The position numbers and the translations under genes were made by a program. Positions 6,932-15,107 of a stretch of 20,190 nucleotides of DNA are shown here, piece by piece. The notes beneath the pieces were generated by a model. The model was not told where the DNA came from. It was given only the letters and a program-made list of their open reading frames with translations, and searched no databases. Position 1 is the first letter of the stretch. Each line of letters begins with the position of its first letter. The stretch is from an uncultured Porphyromonadaceae bacterium (GTDB lineage: Bacteria; Bacteroidota; Bacteroidia; Bacteroidales; Muribaculaceae), in contig CAMVDK010000014.1 of assembly GCA_947166165.1 (NCBI GenBank), positions 1-20,190 on the forward strand. The letters run 5' to 3'.

Positions 6932-6949
6932 CCCCATGGCGATTGCCGC

Positions 6950-7618
6950 TCACGCCTCGGGCAATGGGGGCGGAGTGGCGCGGAAATAGGTGTGCGACGC
7001 GGCGATGCACACAGCGGCGATGGCTGCCAACAGGAGTGGCACCTTGAACTCGCTGCCGTCGAAGCGGTGGAAACACATGGGCACGATGAACATGAGCACC
7101 GACAGCGACACATAGCCCACCGCTTTGAGCATCTTCTTGAGCACGCCCACCGGCGACAACTTGAAGTCGAACACATAGGCGCACCACCCTATCGCCACCC
7201 AGAAGATTGCCATCAGTATCAGCGCCTGTTGCTGCCATGAGTTGGGCTTGCCCCAGATGACGCCATGCAGGTAGTCCTTCATCTTTTCGGTGTCGGGAGC
7301 GGTGTAAGTGCCGTCGATGACTTCGCCGGCGGTGTCGACCACCGACTCGGCCATGGCTGTCGACGCATCGTCGACAAAAGCAAAGCACACCTCGCGCAGC
7401 GAGAAGAAACTGGCGAAACCGGCTACAATAATCAAGCCATAGCCCAGTTTATCGCTCAACACCTTCGTCCGATTCGACGGCTGCCATTGCAATGTGGGGT
7501 CGCGTTGAGCCAGATAGAGCATGCCTATGGCGAAGAGCAAGCCTACGACAAACTGGACGGCAAACTCGACATAGAACTGCCATTGAGTCATGGCGGGCAT
7601 ATAAACGGTTTCTTCCAT
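6950..7618 (-). CDS. unrecognised membrane protein, last gene of the recF operon
   Basis: 222 residues with about five predicted membrane helices (near 18-37, 58-80, 131-151, 165-184 and 192-210). A soluble loop of about 50 residues rich in Asp, Glu and Thr lies between helices 2 and 3 (81-130). No catalytic motif or lipobox is visible and I do not recognise the family. It begins 29 bp after the thioesterase stop, so it is probably co-transcribed with recF, the DUF721 gene and the thioesterase gene. The short proline-rich end (TPPPLPEA) is the only other unusual element. Codon use matches the neighbours and the frame is intact, which supports a real gene. Confidence 0.75.
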   Translation of the reverse strand: MEETVYMPAMTQWQFYVEFAVQFVVGLLFAIGMLYLAQRDPTLQWQPSNRTKVLSDKLGYGLIIVAGFASFFSLREVCFAFVDDASTAMAESVVDTAGEVIDGTYTAPDTEKMKDYLHGVIWGKPNSWQQQALILMAIFWVAIGWCAYVFDFKLSPVGVLKKMLKAVGYVSLSVLMFIVPMCFHRFDGSEFKVPLLLAAIAAVCIAASHTYFRATPPPLPEA

Positions 7619-7647
7619 TGTAGCAGATGTTTAGTCATACGGACTGA

Positions 7648-8094
7648 TTACAATTCGCGGCCTTCGTAGGTGGCAATGTCGCGGCGCCAGTCGTCGGCCA
7701 CGTGAGCGGGATGGCCATCGTCGTCGAAGTAGACCATCACGCTCTCGCACTCGCTTTTCACCTCGTGCGTCTCGGCGTTCACCACCTGCTGCATCATCGT
7801 GAAACTCTTCTCGCCCATGCGCGCCACCTGCGTGAGCACTTCCACCGGCTCGTGGAAGCGGGTCTGGGCCAGGAACGAGCAGTTCAGGTTCACAATCATG
7901 AGCGGCGGCCGGCTCCACTTCACATAGCCGGGACGCACCTTGGCGAAATAGTCGTTCTTGCCCAGGTCGTAGATTTGCAGGTAAGCGTTGTTGTTCAGAT
8001 GCCCCAACATGTCGATGTCGCTGAACCGGAGCTGCACCGGTGTGGCGCAGCGGAAGGGATATTGCGCCCGGATACGGGATTTCTTGTCTGTCAT
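7648..8094 (-). CDS. hotdog-fold acyl-CoA thioesterase (4HBT family)
   Basis: 148 residues, typical of single-hotdog thioesterases. The family motif is at 23-38, RFSDIDMLGHLNNNAY, with Asp28 in the position of the catalytic Asp of 4-hydroxybenzoyl-CoA thioesterase-type enzymes and GHLNN marking the helix start. Later parts (VNLNCSFLAQTRFHEPVEV and the alternating strand MVYFDDDGHP) fit the beta-sheet of the fold. It probably hydrolyses an acyl-CoA in the cytosol; the substrate cannot be told. It lies 32 bp downstream of the DUF721 gene in the recF operon, a position that suggests co-transcription rather than a shared pathway. Confidence 0.87.
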   Translation of the reverse strand: MTDKKSRIRAQYPFRCATPVQLRFSDIDMLGHLNNNAYLQIYDLGKNDYFAKVRPGYVKWSRPPLMIVNLNCSFLAQTRFHEPVEVLTQVARMGEKSFTMMQQVVNAETHEVKSECESVMVYFDDDGHPAHVADDWRRDIATYEGREL

Positions 8095-8126
8095 GCCTAT
8101 GTGCGGAAAAAATCGTTAGTTAACTG

Positions 8127-8417
8127 TCACTGAAATATGATTTCTTGTATCACCTCTCGCCCCAGGGCCTCGTTGATGCGCTCGATGATGGCCGTCCGGC
8201 TCATCACGAGCTGGTTGCGCAGCGGGGCCGACGACAGGCGCACGCGCATCACTCCTCCACTCACCTCGCGGCTGATGGTGTAGCGGTTGATGCCCTGGCC
8301 CACGATTTGCGGCCACAGGGCGCTGGCGCGCTGCTCGTCGAGCTGCGTGTCGAGGTGCTCGGCCTTGAGGTAGCCGTCGATGACCTCGGCGATGCTTTTG
8401 GGATGGGTGCGCTTCAC
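8127..8417 (-). CDS. DUF721 / DciA-like protein
   Basis: 96 residues starting at GTG (8415-8417), which overlaps the recF stop as GTGA, so translation is probably coupled. The sequence has the DUF721 pattern: an N-terminal helix 'SIAEVIDGYLKAEHLDTQL', the W-P-Q-I-V-G box (ALWPQIVGQGINRYT), then a strand with MRVRLSSAPLRNQLVMSR, and a final helix. DciA proteins load or recruit the replicative helicase DnaB; short Bacteroidetes members behind recF are commonly annotated only as DUF721. The KH-like core is present without the longer C-terminal tail of proteobacterial DciA. The frame also stays open far upstream through recF, but that is a GC-driven shadow. Confidence 0.87.
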   Translation of the reverse strand: MKRTHPKSIAEVIDGYLKAEHLDTQLDEQRASALWPQIVGQGINRYTISREVSGGVMRVRLSSAPLRNQLVMSRTAIIERINEALGREVIQEIIFQ

Positions 8418-9523
8418 GGCCGGCCTCCTTTCTCGATGGGCGTGCACACACCGCCGTCCACGGCAAACATGCGGTGGTCGCCCTGCAGGCGCGCCACGAT
8501 GCTGTCGAGGTGGGTGCGGTTGGTGTCGGTGATGAAAATCTGCCCGAACTGCTCGCTGGCCACCACGTCGACGATGCGCTCCACGCGGGTGGCGTCGAGC
8601 TTGTCGAAGATGTCGTCGAGCAGCAGGATGGGCGTGGCGGGATTCACGGCCTTGATGAAGTCGAACTGCGCCAGGCGAAGGGCGATGGTATAGGTTTTGC
8701 ACTGCCCCTGCGAGCCGGTGCGGCGCATGCTGTGGCCGTCGAGCAGCAGCTCGATGTCGTCGCGGTGCACGCCCTGCGTGGTGTAGCCGATGGCCAGGTC
8801 GCGCTCGCGGTTGCCGGCGAGCACCTGCTCGAGCGGGGCCTTGTTGAGCACGCTCTCGTAGCGCATCTGCACGCGCTCCTGGCTGCCGGCCACCGCCTGG
8901 TAGTAGCGCAGGAAGATGGGCGTGCACTGCTCCACCCATCGCCCGCGGGCCTCGTGCACCACCCGGGCGGCGCTGCACATCACCTGCTCCACGGTCTCGT
9001 AGAGCAGCGGGTCGCGCATGTCGTGCCTGATCATGCTGTTGCGCTGCTCCACTGCCTTGCCGTAGCGGATCAGGGCGTCGAGATACTCGGCGTCGCCCTG
9101 CGCGATGATTTGGTCCATGAGCCTCCGGCGCTCCTCGCCGGCGCCACGGATTAGGTCCCAGTCCATGGGCGAGATCATGACCAGCGGCAGCAAGCCTATG
9201 TGCTGGCTCAGGCGCTGGTACTCCTTGCCGCCGCGCCGCGCCACCTTCCGCTTGCCACGCTGCAGCGAGATGCTGATGTCCTCGCTGGCCTCGCGGCGCG
9301 AATAGCTGCCCTGGAGCATCATGAACGGCTCGCCGTGGCGAATCACCGTGGCGTCGGGCTGATGGCTGCTGCTGCGGCAGAAGCTCAGGTAGTAGACTGC
9401 GTCGAGAATGTTGGTCTTGCCCATGCCGTTGTTGCCTATCAGGCAGTTCACGCCCGGAGCGAAGTCGAGGTGCGCCTCGGCGATGTTTTTGTAGTTCAGT
9501 AACGTGAGCGTGTTCAGTCGCAT
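8414..9523 (-). CDS. recF: DNA replication and repair protein RecF
   Basis: 369 residues, the standard RecF length. It is an SMC-like ATPase that helps load RecA at gaps with RecO and RecR. Visible motifs are Walker A GNNGMGKTN (30-38), the ABC-type signature GSQGQCKT (269-276), Walker B ILLLDD (300-304) and the D-loop FDKLD. The N-terminus MRLNTLTLLNYKNIAEAHL is typical of the family and fixes the ATG at 9523. It is the first gene of a four-gene minus-strand run and is transcribed divergently from the CotH operon. Confidence 0.97.
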   Translation of the reverse strand: MRLNTLTLLNYKNIAEAHLDFAPGVNCLIGNNGMGKTNILDAVYYLSFCRSSSHQPDATVIRHGEPFMMLQGSYSRREASEDISISLQRGKRKVARRGGKEYQRLSQHIGLLPLVMISPMDWDLIRGAGEERRRLMDQIIAQGDAEYLDALIRYGKAVEQRNSMIRHDMRDPLLYETVEQVMCSAARVVHEARGRWVEQCTPIFLRYYQAVAGSQERVQMRYESVLNKAPLEQVLAGNRERDLAIGYTTQGVHRDDIELLLDGHSMRRTGSQGQCKTYTIALRLAQFDFIKAVNPATPILLLDDIFDKLDATRVERIVDVVASEQFGQIFITDTNRTHLDSIVARLQGDHRMFAVDGGVCTPIEKGGRP

Positions 9524-9545
9524 TGTGTTTTGCCTTTGGAGTGTG

Positions 9546-9553
9546 CAAAATTA
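9546..9553 (-). promoter_or_regulatory. putative -7 box of the recF operon
   Basis: Minus strand TAATTTTG followed by CAC, 22 bp upstream of the recF ATG. No TTTG at the expected -33 position. This box is the same as the ones before deoC, the secreted repeat protein gene and marC. Confidence 0.5.
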
Positions 9554-9574
9554 CTAATTAATGCACATTCGCCG

Positions 9575-9597
9575 CACCGATTGGCGGTGTTTTTTTT
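9575..9597 (+). terminator. terminator-like hairpin and T-run between divergent promoters
   Basis: Stem caccg / cggtg with a 5-nt loop, followed by eight T on the plus strand. No plus-strand gene ends here, so it could stop stray plus-strand transcription before it enters the CotH operon. The stem is only 5 bp, so chance is possible. Confidence 0.35.
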
Positions 9598-9615
9598 CGT
9601 TAATGTTTGCCCAGA

Positions 9616-9647
9616 TTTGGAGATTTGCGCAAGAATACTTAATTTTG
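9616..9647 (+). promoter_or_regulatory. putative promoter of the CotH-GT-U32-aroK operon
   Basis: TTTG (9616-9619), a 20-bp spacer and TAATTTTG (9640-9647), the best full match to the Bacteroidetes -33/-7 promoter in the window. The ATG at 9676 follows the -7 box by 28 bp. Confidence 0.6.
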
Positions 9648-9675
9648 CGGTTCATAACCCTTACGCGAAAGAACT

Positions 9676-11418
9676 ATGACCCGACTCATGACCTTCGTGC
9701 TCTCGCTCGGCATTGTGCTGTCGGCCTACGGCCAAATCACCATCAACGGCAAGCATGTGGTGAGCGACCAGGCCCGGGGCCTGCTCTTGTGCAGCGTGGC
9801 CGAGGCCGACTTCGGCAGCGACTACCGCGCCCTTGTCGAGCTCGACAGCACAGCCATCGCTGTGGCCATCGACGGCCAGGCGCTTGGCACCGACTCCATC
9901 GTGATTCCGAACCTCGACGCACTCACACGCCTGCACGTCGACGTGACGCGCCCCGACAGCACCACCTGGAGCGGCGAGCTGCAGTTCACCTTCCTGCCAA
10001 TCATCGAATTCGGTGGAACGTTCAACCGCACCGACTACGTGATTGTGCCCTTCCACATCATGCTGCCCGACGCCGCCGACTACCATGTGCGCGCCAAGGT
10101 GCGCTACCGCGGCAGCCTCACCTACTACAACGCCCGGGAGAAACGCGGCTATCACGTGAAGTTTGTCGACGACAACGACGAGAAACTCGACCTGAAGCTG
10201 TTCGGGCTGCGCAACGACAACAGCTGGGTGCTCGACGGTGGCGGCTGCGACAACCTGCGCATCCGCAACCGCGTGTGCGCCGACCTGTGGAACGACATGG
10301 GCTGCAAGCCCTACTACGCCGAGAGCGAGCCCAGCGCGCGATCGGCGGTGCGCGGACAGCTCATCGAGGTCTTCCTCGACGGCGACTACCGCGGTATCTA
10401 CAACATGAGCGAGGCCATGGACCGCAAGCAGCTCAAGCTCAAAAAATACGACGCGGAGACCCTCGAGATTCACGGCCAGCTCTGGAAGGCCGACGACCGC
10501 TCGGTGATCACCCTCATGGACTCCGTGCCGCCCACCATGCCCAACGGACGCTACGCCCGCTACAACAACTTCGAGACCAAGTATCCCGACCTCGACGAGG
10601 TGAAGCCCACCAACTACGACCTGCTCTACAACCTGGGCAAGCTGTGCTGCCAGGCCGACGACAGCACCTTCGCGGCGCAAATCGGCGACCTGCTCGACAT
10701 TCCCGTGGTCATCGACTCCTACATCTTCCTGCAGACGCTCCTGGCCTTCGACAACCAGGGCAAGAACGTGTATTACGGCTGCTACGACCGCAACGAGAGT
10801 CCGAAGCTCACCCTGGGCCTGTGGGACTTCGACGTGTCGTTCGGGCAGAACTGGATGTGGCAGGACATGCACCCCTACTATCTGGGACCGTGGCACAACC
10901 TGATCACCGACTTCACCAACCACCACCGCTACCTGCTCCGCCTGATTGAGCTGAACGTGGACGGCTTCAACGAGCGCACCATTGAGCGCTACCGCGAGCT
11001 GCGCGAAGGCCCGCTGGCCACTCAGGCGCTCATCGACCGCTTCACCCAGGCCGTGGCCACCATCAACCGCAGCGGCACCGTGCAGCGCGAGGCTTGGCGG
11101 TTCGAGAACGACGTGTTTCTGCGCCACACCGTCGACATCAACGCCGAACTCGACTACATCGTCAACTGGATTGAGCCGCACATGACCTATCTCGACGACT
11201 ACGTGTTCACCACCGAGCGCTACCCCATTGGCGATGTCAACCGCAGCGGTGCCGTCGATATCGACGACCTCAACGAGATGGTGAACATGATCATCGGCGT
11301 GAAGCCCGTCCATGCCGGCGGCGACATCAACCGCGACCAGATTGTCGACATCGACGACCTCAACGCCTTGGTCAACATCATCCTCGACATCGAAGACCCG
11401 ATAGAAGAAGAGTCCTAA
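9676..11418 (+). CDS. secreted CotH kinase-like protein with C-terminal dockerin-like domain
   Basis: 580 residues with a signal peptide (MTRLMTFVLSLGIVLSAYG). From about 115 to 440 it carries the CotH pattern: KVRYRGSL..EKRGYHVKF (142-163), LDLKLFGLRNDNSWVLDG (171-188), IRNRVCADLW, EVFLDGDYRGIYNMSE (231-246) and WDFDVSFG (383-390), the last being the region of the metal-binding aspartates of CotH spore-coat kinases. CotH homologues are atypical protein kinases; activity on exported proteins here is inference. Residues 518-572 form two calcium-loop repeats (GDVNRSGAVDIDDLNEMVN, GDINRDQIVDIDDLNALVN), a dockerin-like end as in the secreted protein at 2063-4216. No cohesin is visible. It is the first gene of a plus-strand operon, with 15 bp to the glycosyltransferase gene. 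Confidence 0.87.
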   Translation: MTRLMTFVLSLGIVLSAYGQITINGKHVVSDQARGLLLCSVAEADFGSDYRALVELDSTAIAVAIDGQALGTDSIVIPNLDALTRLHVDVTRPDSTTWSGELQFTFLPIIEFGGTFNRTDYVIVPFHIMLPDAADYHVRAKVRYRGSLTYYNAREKRGYHVKFVDDNDEKLDLKLFGLRNDNSWVLDGGGCDNLRIRNRVCADLWNDMGCKPYYAESEPSARSAVRGQLIEVFLDGDYRGIYNMSEAMDRKQLKLKKYDAETLEIHGQLWKADDRSVITLMDSVPPTMPNGRYARYNNFETKYPDLDEVKPTNYDLLYNLGKLCCQADDSTFAAQIGDLLDIPVVIDSYIFLQTLLAFDNQGKNVYYGCYDRNESPKLTLGLWDFDVSFGQNWMWQDMHPYYLGPWHNLITDFTNHHRYLLRLIELNVDGFNERTIERYRELREGPLATQALIDRFTQAVATINRSGTVQREAWRFENDVFLRHTVDINAELDYIVNWIEPHMTYLDDYVFTTERYPIGDVNRSGAVDIDDLNEMVNMIIGVKPVHAGGDINRDQIVDIDDLNALVNIILDIEDPIEEES

Positions 11419-11433
11419 CACACCCCACCACCG

Positions 11434-12537
11434 ATGATCAACGTTTTCCATATCGTTTCGAACAAAACCTGGACAGGAGCCGAGGAATATGCCTACGGGC
11501 TTACCTCGCACCTGCGCCATGACCCCGACTTCTACGTCGAGGTGGTGTGCCGCAAAAACGAGCCCGTGCTCACCCACTTCCGCCGGCTCGAGGTGCCCAT
11601 CTCCATCCTCCCGCTCAAGGGCATCACCGACCTCGACTCGCCGATGCGCTTCGCGCGCCTGCTGCGCAAGGGGCGCAACGTGGTGCACGTGCACACGTTT
11701 CACGACGCCTTTGCCGCCGTGATGGCACGCCGCATGAGCGAGAACCCCAACACACGCGTGGTGATGACCATTCACGGCATCACCACCCCCAAGAGCAACT
11801 ACATCTACCGCAAGCTCTACAAGGCCATCGACCACTACGTGTTCGTCTCGCAGATGGCCCACGACGTGTGGATGAACGCCGCCCACGGCTTCGACGCCTC
11901 GCGCGCCAGCGTGGTGCTCGACAGCGTGATGGCCAACCCCCTGGCCGTGCCGCCCATCGACCTGCGCCAGCGCATGAACGTGGAGCCCGGACAGGCTCTC
12001 ATCCTGTATCACGGCCGTCTGTGCGCTGAGAAGGGCCTCGACGTGCTCCTCCAGGCCGCCGCACAGCTCGACAAGCGCACCTACCGGCTGGCCATCATCG
12101 GCGAGGGAAAGCGCAAGTACGAGAGCCAGCTCAAGGGCTACATCGTGGCGCAGCAGCTCGTGCGCAACGTGTCGCTCGTCGGCTTCCAGGAGAACATTTC
12201 GAGCCTCATCGCCCAATGCGACTTCGGCGTGCTGCCCAGCATCGAGCCCGAGGCCCTGGGCATCGCCAATCTCGAGTACATGATGCAGGGCAAGCCCCAC
12301 ATCGCCACCAGCAACGGCGCGCAACGCGAATACGTCGACGACGGCAAGAACGCGCTGCTGGTCAACCCCGGCAACCCGCACATGCTCGCCGCAGCCATGA
12401 AGAGCCTCATCGACGACCCCGCCATGCGGCAGCGCATCGGAGCACGGGCAAAGGCCGACTTCGACCAGCGGCTCAACTACGACATCTTCTACCAACACAT
12501 CACCGGCATCTACCGCAAGCTGTTCGAAAAGAAATGA
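11434..12537 (+). CDS. GT4-type glycosyltransferase (GT-B fold)
   Basis: 367 residues. The N-terminal half has a glycine-poor version of the acceptor loop (HIVSNKTWTGAEEYAYGL), and the C-terminal half carries the donor-site features: ILYHGRLCAEKGLDVLLQA (189-207), AIIGEGKRKYE, and the retaining E-x7-E motif Glu273/Glu281 in EPEALGIANLEYM. No membrane helix is visible, so it probably acts at the cytoplasmic face, transferring a nucleotide-activated sugar to a lipid-linked or surface glycan. The acceptor is unknown. The stop codon overlaps the next start as ATGA. It shares an operon with a secreted CotH protein, although housekeeping genes follow, so a shared pathway is not proven. Confidence 0.92.
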   Translation: MINVFHIVSNKTWTGAEEYAYGLTSHLRHDPDFYVEVVCRKNEPVLTHFRRLEVPISILPLKGITDLDSPMRFARLLRKGRNVVHVHTFHDAFAAVMARRMSENPNTRVVMTIHGITTPKSNYIYRKLYKAIDHYVFVSQMAHDVWMNAAHGFDASRASVVLDSVMANPLAVPPIDLRQRMNVEPGQALILYHGRLCAEKGLDVLLQAAAQLDKRTYRLAIIGEGKRKYESQLKGYIVAQQLVRNVSLVGFQENISSLIAQCDFGVLPSIEPEALGIANLEYMMQGKPHIATSNGAQREYVDDGKNALLVNPGNPHMLAAAMKSLIDDPAMRQRIGARAKADFDQRLNYDIFYQHITGIYRKLFEKK

Positions 12538-13772
12538 ACAGGACCGACTTCGAAATCATGGCCCCTGTTGGGTCGTGGGACTCGCTCACCGCGGCGTGGC
12601 AGGGCGGAGCCGACGCCATCTACTTCGGCATCGAGCAACTCAACATGCGCTCGAAATCGAGCGTCAACTTCACGCTCCACGACCTGCACACCATCGTAGC
12701 CTGGTGCCAAGAGCGCGGCATCAAGACCTACCTGACGGTGAACACCATCATCTACGACCGCGACATCGCCTACATGCACAGCATCGTCGACGCGGCGCGC
12801 CAGGCGGGCGTCACGGCCATCATCGCCACCGACATGGCCACCATCCTCTACGCCCGCTCGCAGGGCGTGGCCGTGCACATCTCCACCCAGGTGAACGTGA
12901 GCAACCGCGAGGCCCTGCGCTTCTACGCCCAGTGGGCCGACGTGGTGGTACTCGCGCGCGAGCTCGACCTCGACCAGGTGCACGCCATCCACCAAGCCAT
13001 CATCACCGACGACATACGCGGGCCGCACGGCCAGCCGCTGCGCATCGAGATGTTCTGCCACGGCGCCCTGTGCATGGCCGTCAGCGGCAAGTGCTACCTG
13101 AGCCTGCACGAGGCCTGGACCAGCGCCAACCGCGGCGCCTGCCACCAGCTGTGCCGGCGCAGCTACCTGGTCACCGACCGCGAAACGGGCTGGGAACTCG
13201 AAGTGAAGGACAAATACATCATGTCGCCCAAAGACTTGAAGACCATCCACTTCCTGAACAAGATGATTGACGCCGGTGTGCGCGTGTTCAAAATCGAGGG
13301 CCGCGCGCGAGGGCCGGAATACGTGCGCACGGTGGTGAGTGCCTATGGCGAGGCGCTCAACGCAATCATCGCCGGCACCTACGACGAAGCCCTCATCGCC
13401 CGCCTCGACGAGCAGCTGGCGCGGGTGTTCAACCGTGGATTCTGGGATGGCTACTACCTGGGGCAGCGACTGGGCGAGTGGAACAGCAAGTACGGCTCCA
13501 GCGCCACGCGGCAGAAGGTATACGCGGCCAAGGGCGTGCGCTACTTCGGCCAAATCGGTGTGGGCGAGTTCCTCATGGAGGCCGGCGAGCTGCACGTGGG
13601 CGACGAGATTGTGATCACCGGGCCCACCACCGGCGCGCTGATGCTCACCGTCGACGAAATTCGCGTGGGCCTCGAGCCGGTGGAGAAAGCCGTGAAAGGC
13701 GACAGCTTCTCCATCAAGACCGGCACCAAAATCCGTCCCAGCGACAAACTTTTCGTATGGCGCAAAGTGTGA
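12534..13772 (+). CDS. peptidase U32 family protein
   Basis: 412 residues starting at the ATG that overlaps the glycosyltransferase stop (ATGA). The longer open frame upstream is a shadow. The N-terminus EIMAPVGSWDSLTAAWQGGADAIYFG is the family's opening barrel. The signature block at 172-211 reads IEMFCHGALCMAVSGKCYLS..SANRGACHQLCRRSY, with Cys175, 180, 187, 203 and 207 available to hold an Fe-S cluster as in UbiU/UbiV. A small barrel-like C-terminal domain (330-412) is present, as in TrhP-type proteins. Characterised relatives act in tRNA (TrhP) or rRNA (RlhA) hydroxylation or O2-independent ubiquinone synthesis, rather than as proteases. TrhP-like is my best guess from size and the C-terminal domain. 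Confidence 0.92.
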   Translation: MNRTDFEIMAPVGSWDSLTAAWQGGADAIYFGIEQLNMRSKSSVNFTLHDLHTIVAWCQERGIKTYLTVNTIIYDRDIAYMHSIVDAARQAGVTAIIATDMATILYARSQGVAVHISTQVNVSNREALRFYAQWADVVVLARELDLDQVHAIHQAIITDDIRGPHGQPLRIEMFCHGALCMAVSGKCYLSLHEAWTSANRGACHQLCRRSYLVTDRETGWELEVKDKYIMSPKDLKTIHFLNKMIDAGVRVFKIEGRARGPEYVRTVVSAYGEALNAIIAGTYDEALIARLDEQLARVFNRGFWDGYYLGQRLGEWNSKYGSSATRQKVYAAKGVRYFGQIGVGEFLMEAGELHVGDEIVITGPTTGALMLTVDEIRVGLEPVEKAVKGDSFSIKTGTKIRPSDKLFVWRKV

Positions 13773-13774
13773 CC

Positions 13775-14311
13775 ATGCCGGTCTATCTGATTGGATTCCC
13801 GGGTTGCGGCAAGACGACCCTCGGCCTCGAGCTGGCCCGGCAGGCCGGGCTGCCTTTCGTCGACCTCGACCAGCTCATCGAGCACGAGCAGGGCCGCCCC
13901 ATCGTGGAGCTGATGCCCCTCATCGGCGAGGCGCGGTTCCGGCAGCTGGAGCGCGAGGCGCTGCGCCAGGTGGCGCACGACGGCAGCCGCGCCATAGTGG
14001 CTTGCGGCGGCGGCACGCCTTGCCAGCCCGGCAACATGGAGCTGATGAACGCCACCGGGGTCACCGTGTGGCTCACCACCAGCGCCGAGCGCATCATCGC
14101 GCGGCTGTGCCTGCCCGAGCATCGCGCCAAGCGGCCGCAAATCGCCACCCTGGGCGACGACGACATCGCCCGCTACGTGCACCGCACCCTGGCGGCGCGC
14201 ACTCCGCACTATGCCAAGGCCCAGCGCCGCTTCGACTCCACACGCATCGAGACTGCCGCCGAAACCATCGCCACAGCACGCCTGCTGGCCCTCGACCTGC
14301 ATCTGCTCTGA
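13775..14311 (+). CDS. aroK: shikimate kinase
   Basis: 178 residues. It phosphorylates shikimate with ATP in chorismate synthesis in the cytosol. Visible motifs: Walker A GFPGCGKTT (7-15), DLDQLIE (30-36, the shikimate-binding Asp), the ARFRQLE segment with the conserved Arg, CGGGTP (77-82) and a lid region with LPEHRAKRP. The ATG at 13775 lies 2 bp after the U32 stop and gives the family-standard N-terminus (MPVYLIGFPG). An ATG at 13757 would add six residues and overlap U32 by 16 bp, which is also possible. It is the last gene of the CotH operon and converges on the lipoprotein gene with only 10 bp between stops. Confidence 0.94.
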   Translation: MPVYLIGFPGCGKTTLGLELARQAGLPFVDLDQLIEHEQGRPIVELMPLIGEARFRQLEREALRQVAHDGSRAIVACGGGTPCQPGNMELMNATGVTVWLTTSAERIIARLCLPEHRAKRPQIATLGDDDIARYVHRTLAARTPHYAKAQRRFDSTRIETAAETIATARLLALDLHLL

Positions 14312-14321
14312 CCCCACCGCA

Positions 14322-15077
14322 CTACTCGAGTCCGGCCCAGGTGCCCTTCACGGCCTTGCACTGGGTGTAGAGCGCGGGACAGTTGCTCACCACGTAGTAT
14401 GGCTGCCCTTCGGGCTTGACCACCTCCACGCCACGCCAGTTGGTGTCCCAGCCCTGGGCGTCGACCTGCAGATAAATCACCGTGCCTTGCAGCATCTGGC
14501 TGTCTTGATACTTGACGGCGGGATTCACGCGCACCTCCACCTGATAGGGCGTAGCGGCGCGGTAGCCGTTGTCGGGCGTGGCTCCCTTGAGCAGCGCGGC
14601 GGCGATATAGGGGCGGGCATAATTGGTGTCCTTGGTATCCATGAGCTGCTGCACCCGCTCAAGGGTCGACCGGCAGTTGGTGCCGGTGTTGTTCAGCTCC
14701 AAGGCCCGGCGGCCATCGGCGGGGTTGCGCCTGAAGAGTTCAAAGGCCATCACTTGCAGCGCCACGGTGCCCTGCGGCTCGGCGCCAAGCACACGCTGCG
14801 CCTGCTGCCACTCGGCCAGTGTGGCCGGAAAGCGCGCAAAAGTCACCGTCGACGTCTGCCCCTCGGTCCAGGTGCTGTGGTCGATGGTGCCGGTTATGGA
14901 GGGTTGCACGTCGCCAGCAGCGGCCTCGGCAGGCGTTGTGGCCGCCTCGTTGGTGCCAGTGGTGGTTTCGCTCACGGCCGCCGTGGGCCGGCCGCCGTCG
15001 CCCTGCGGCGTGCAGCCGCTCATTGCGGCCACGGCCAGCAGCAGGGCGGCGAGGATTGTAGGTTGAATCTTATTCAT
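14322..15077 (-). CDS. lipoprotein, DUF6935-like
   Basis: 251 residues with a lipoprotein signal: hydrophobic helix, then MSGC with the lipidated Cys22. A low-complexity Thr/Ala/Glu linker runs to about residue 58. The folded part contains FPATLAEWQQAQRVLGAEPQ, TVALQVMAFELFRRNPADG, LELNNTGTN, YIAAALLKGATPDNGY and YYVVSNCPALYTQCKAVKG. From memory this pattern belongs to a Bacteroidales family labelled DUF6935; I could not check it. No enzymatic motif is recognised. It should sit in the outer or inner membrane facing the periplasm or surface. It is the last gene of the minus-strand run after the GH84 gene, separated by the TCTAGA array. Confidence 0.82.
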   Translation of the reverse strand: MNKIQPTILAALLLAVAAMSGCTPQGDGGRPTAAVSETTTGTNEAATTPAEAAAGDVQPSITGTIDHSTWTEGQTSTVTFARFPATLAEWQQAQRVLGAEPQGTVALQVMAFELFRRNPADGRRALELNNTGTNCRSTLERVQQLMDTKDTNYARPYIAAALLKGATPDNGYRAATPYQVEVRVNPAVKYQDSQMLQGTVIYLQVDAQGWDTNWRGVEVVKPEGQPYYVVSNCPALYTQCKAVKGTWAGLE

Positions 15078-15107
15078 CGTTTCTTGCTTTTAATCTGATA
15101 TCGTTGC

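Noticed and set aside
8418..9548. Upstream in-frame extension of the DUF721 gene through recF
   Set aside because: Arg/Pro/His-rich shadow of recF; the GTG overlapping the recF stop gives the normal family length.
9661..12498. 945-codon minus-strand open frame opposite the CotH and glycosyltransferase genes
   Set aside because: Antisense shadow of GC-rich codon bias, with low-complexity Val/His/Glu composition and no motif.
12216..12533. Upstream in-frame extension of the U32 gene
   Set aside because: It overlaps the glycosyltransferase in another frame and has shadow composition; family similarity begins at the ATG at 12534.
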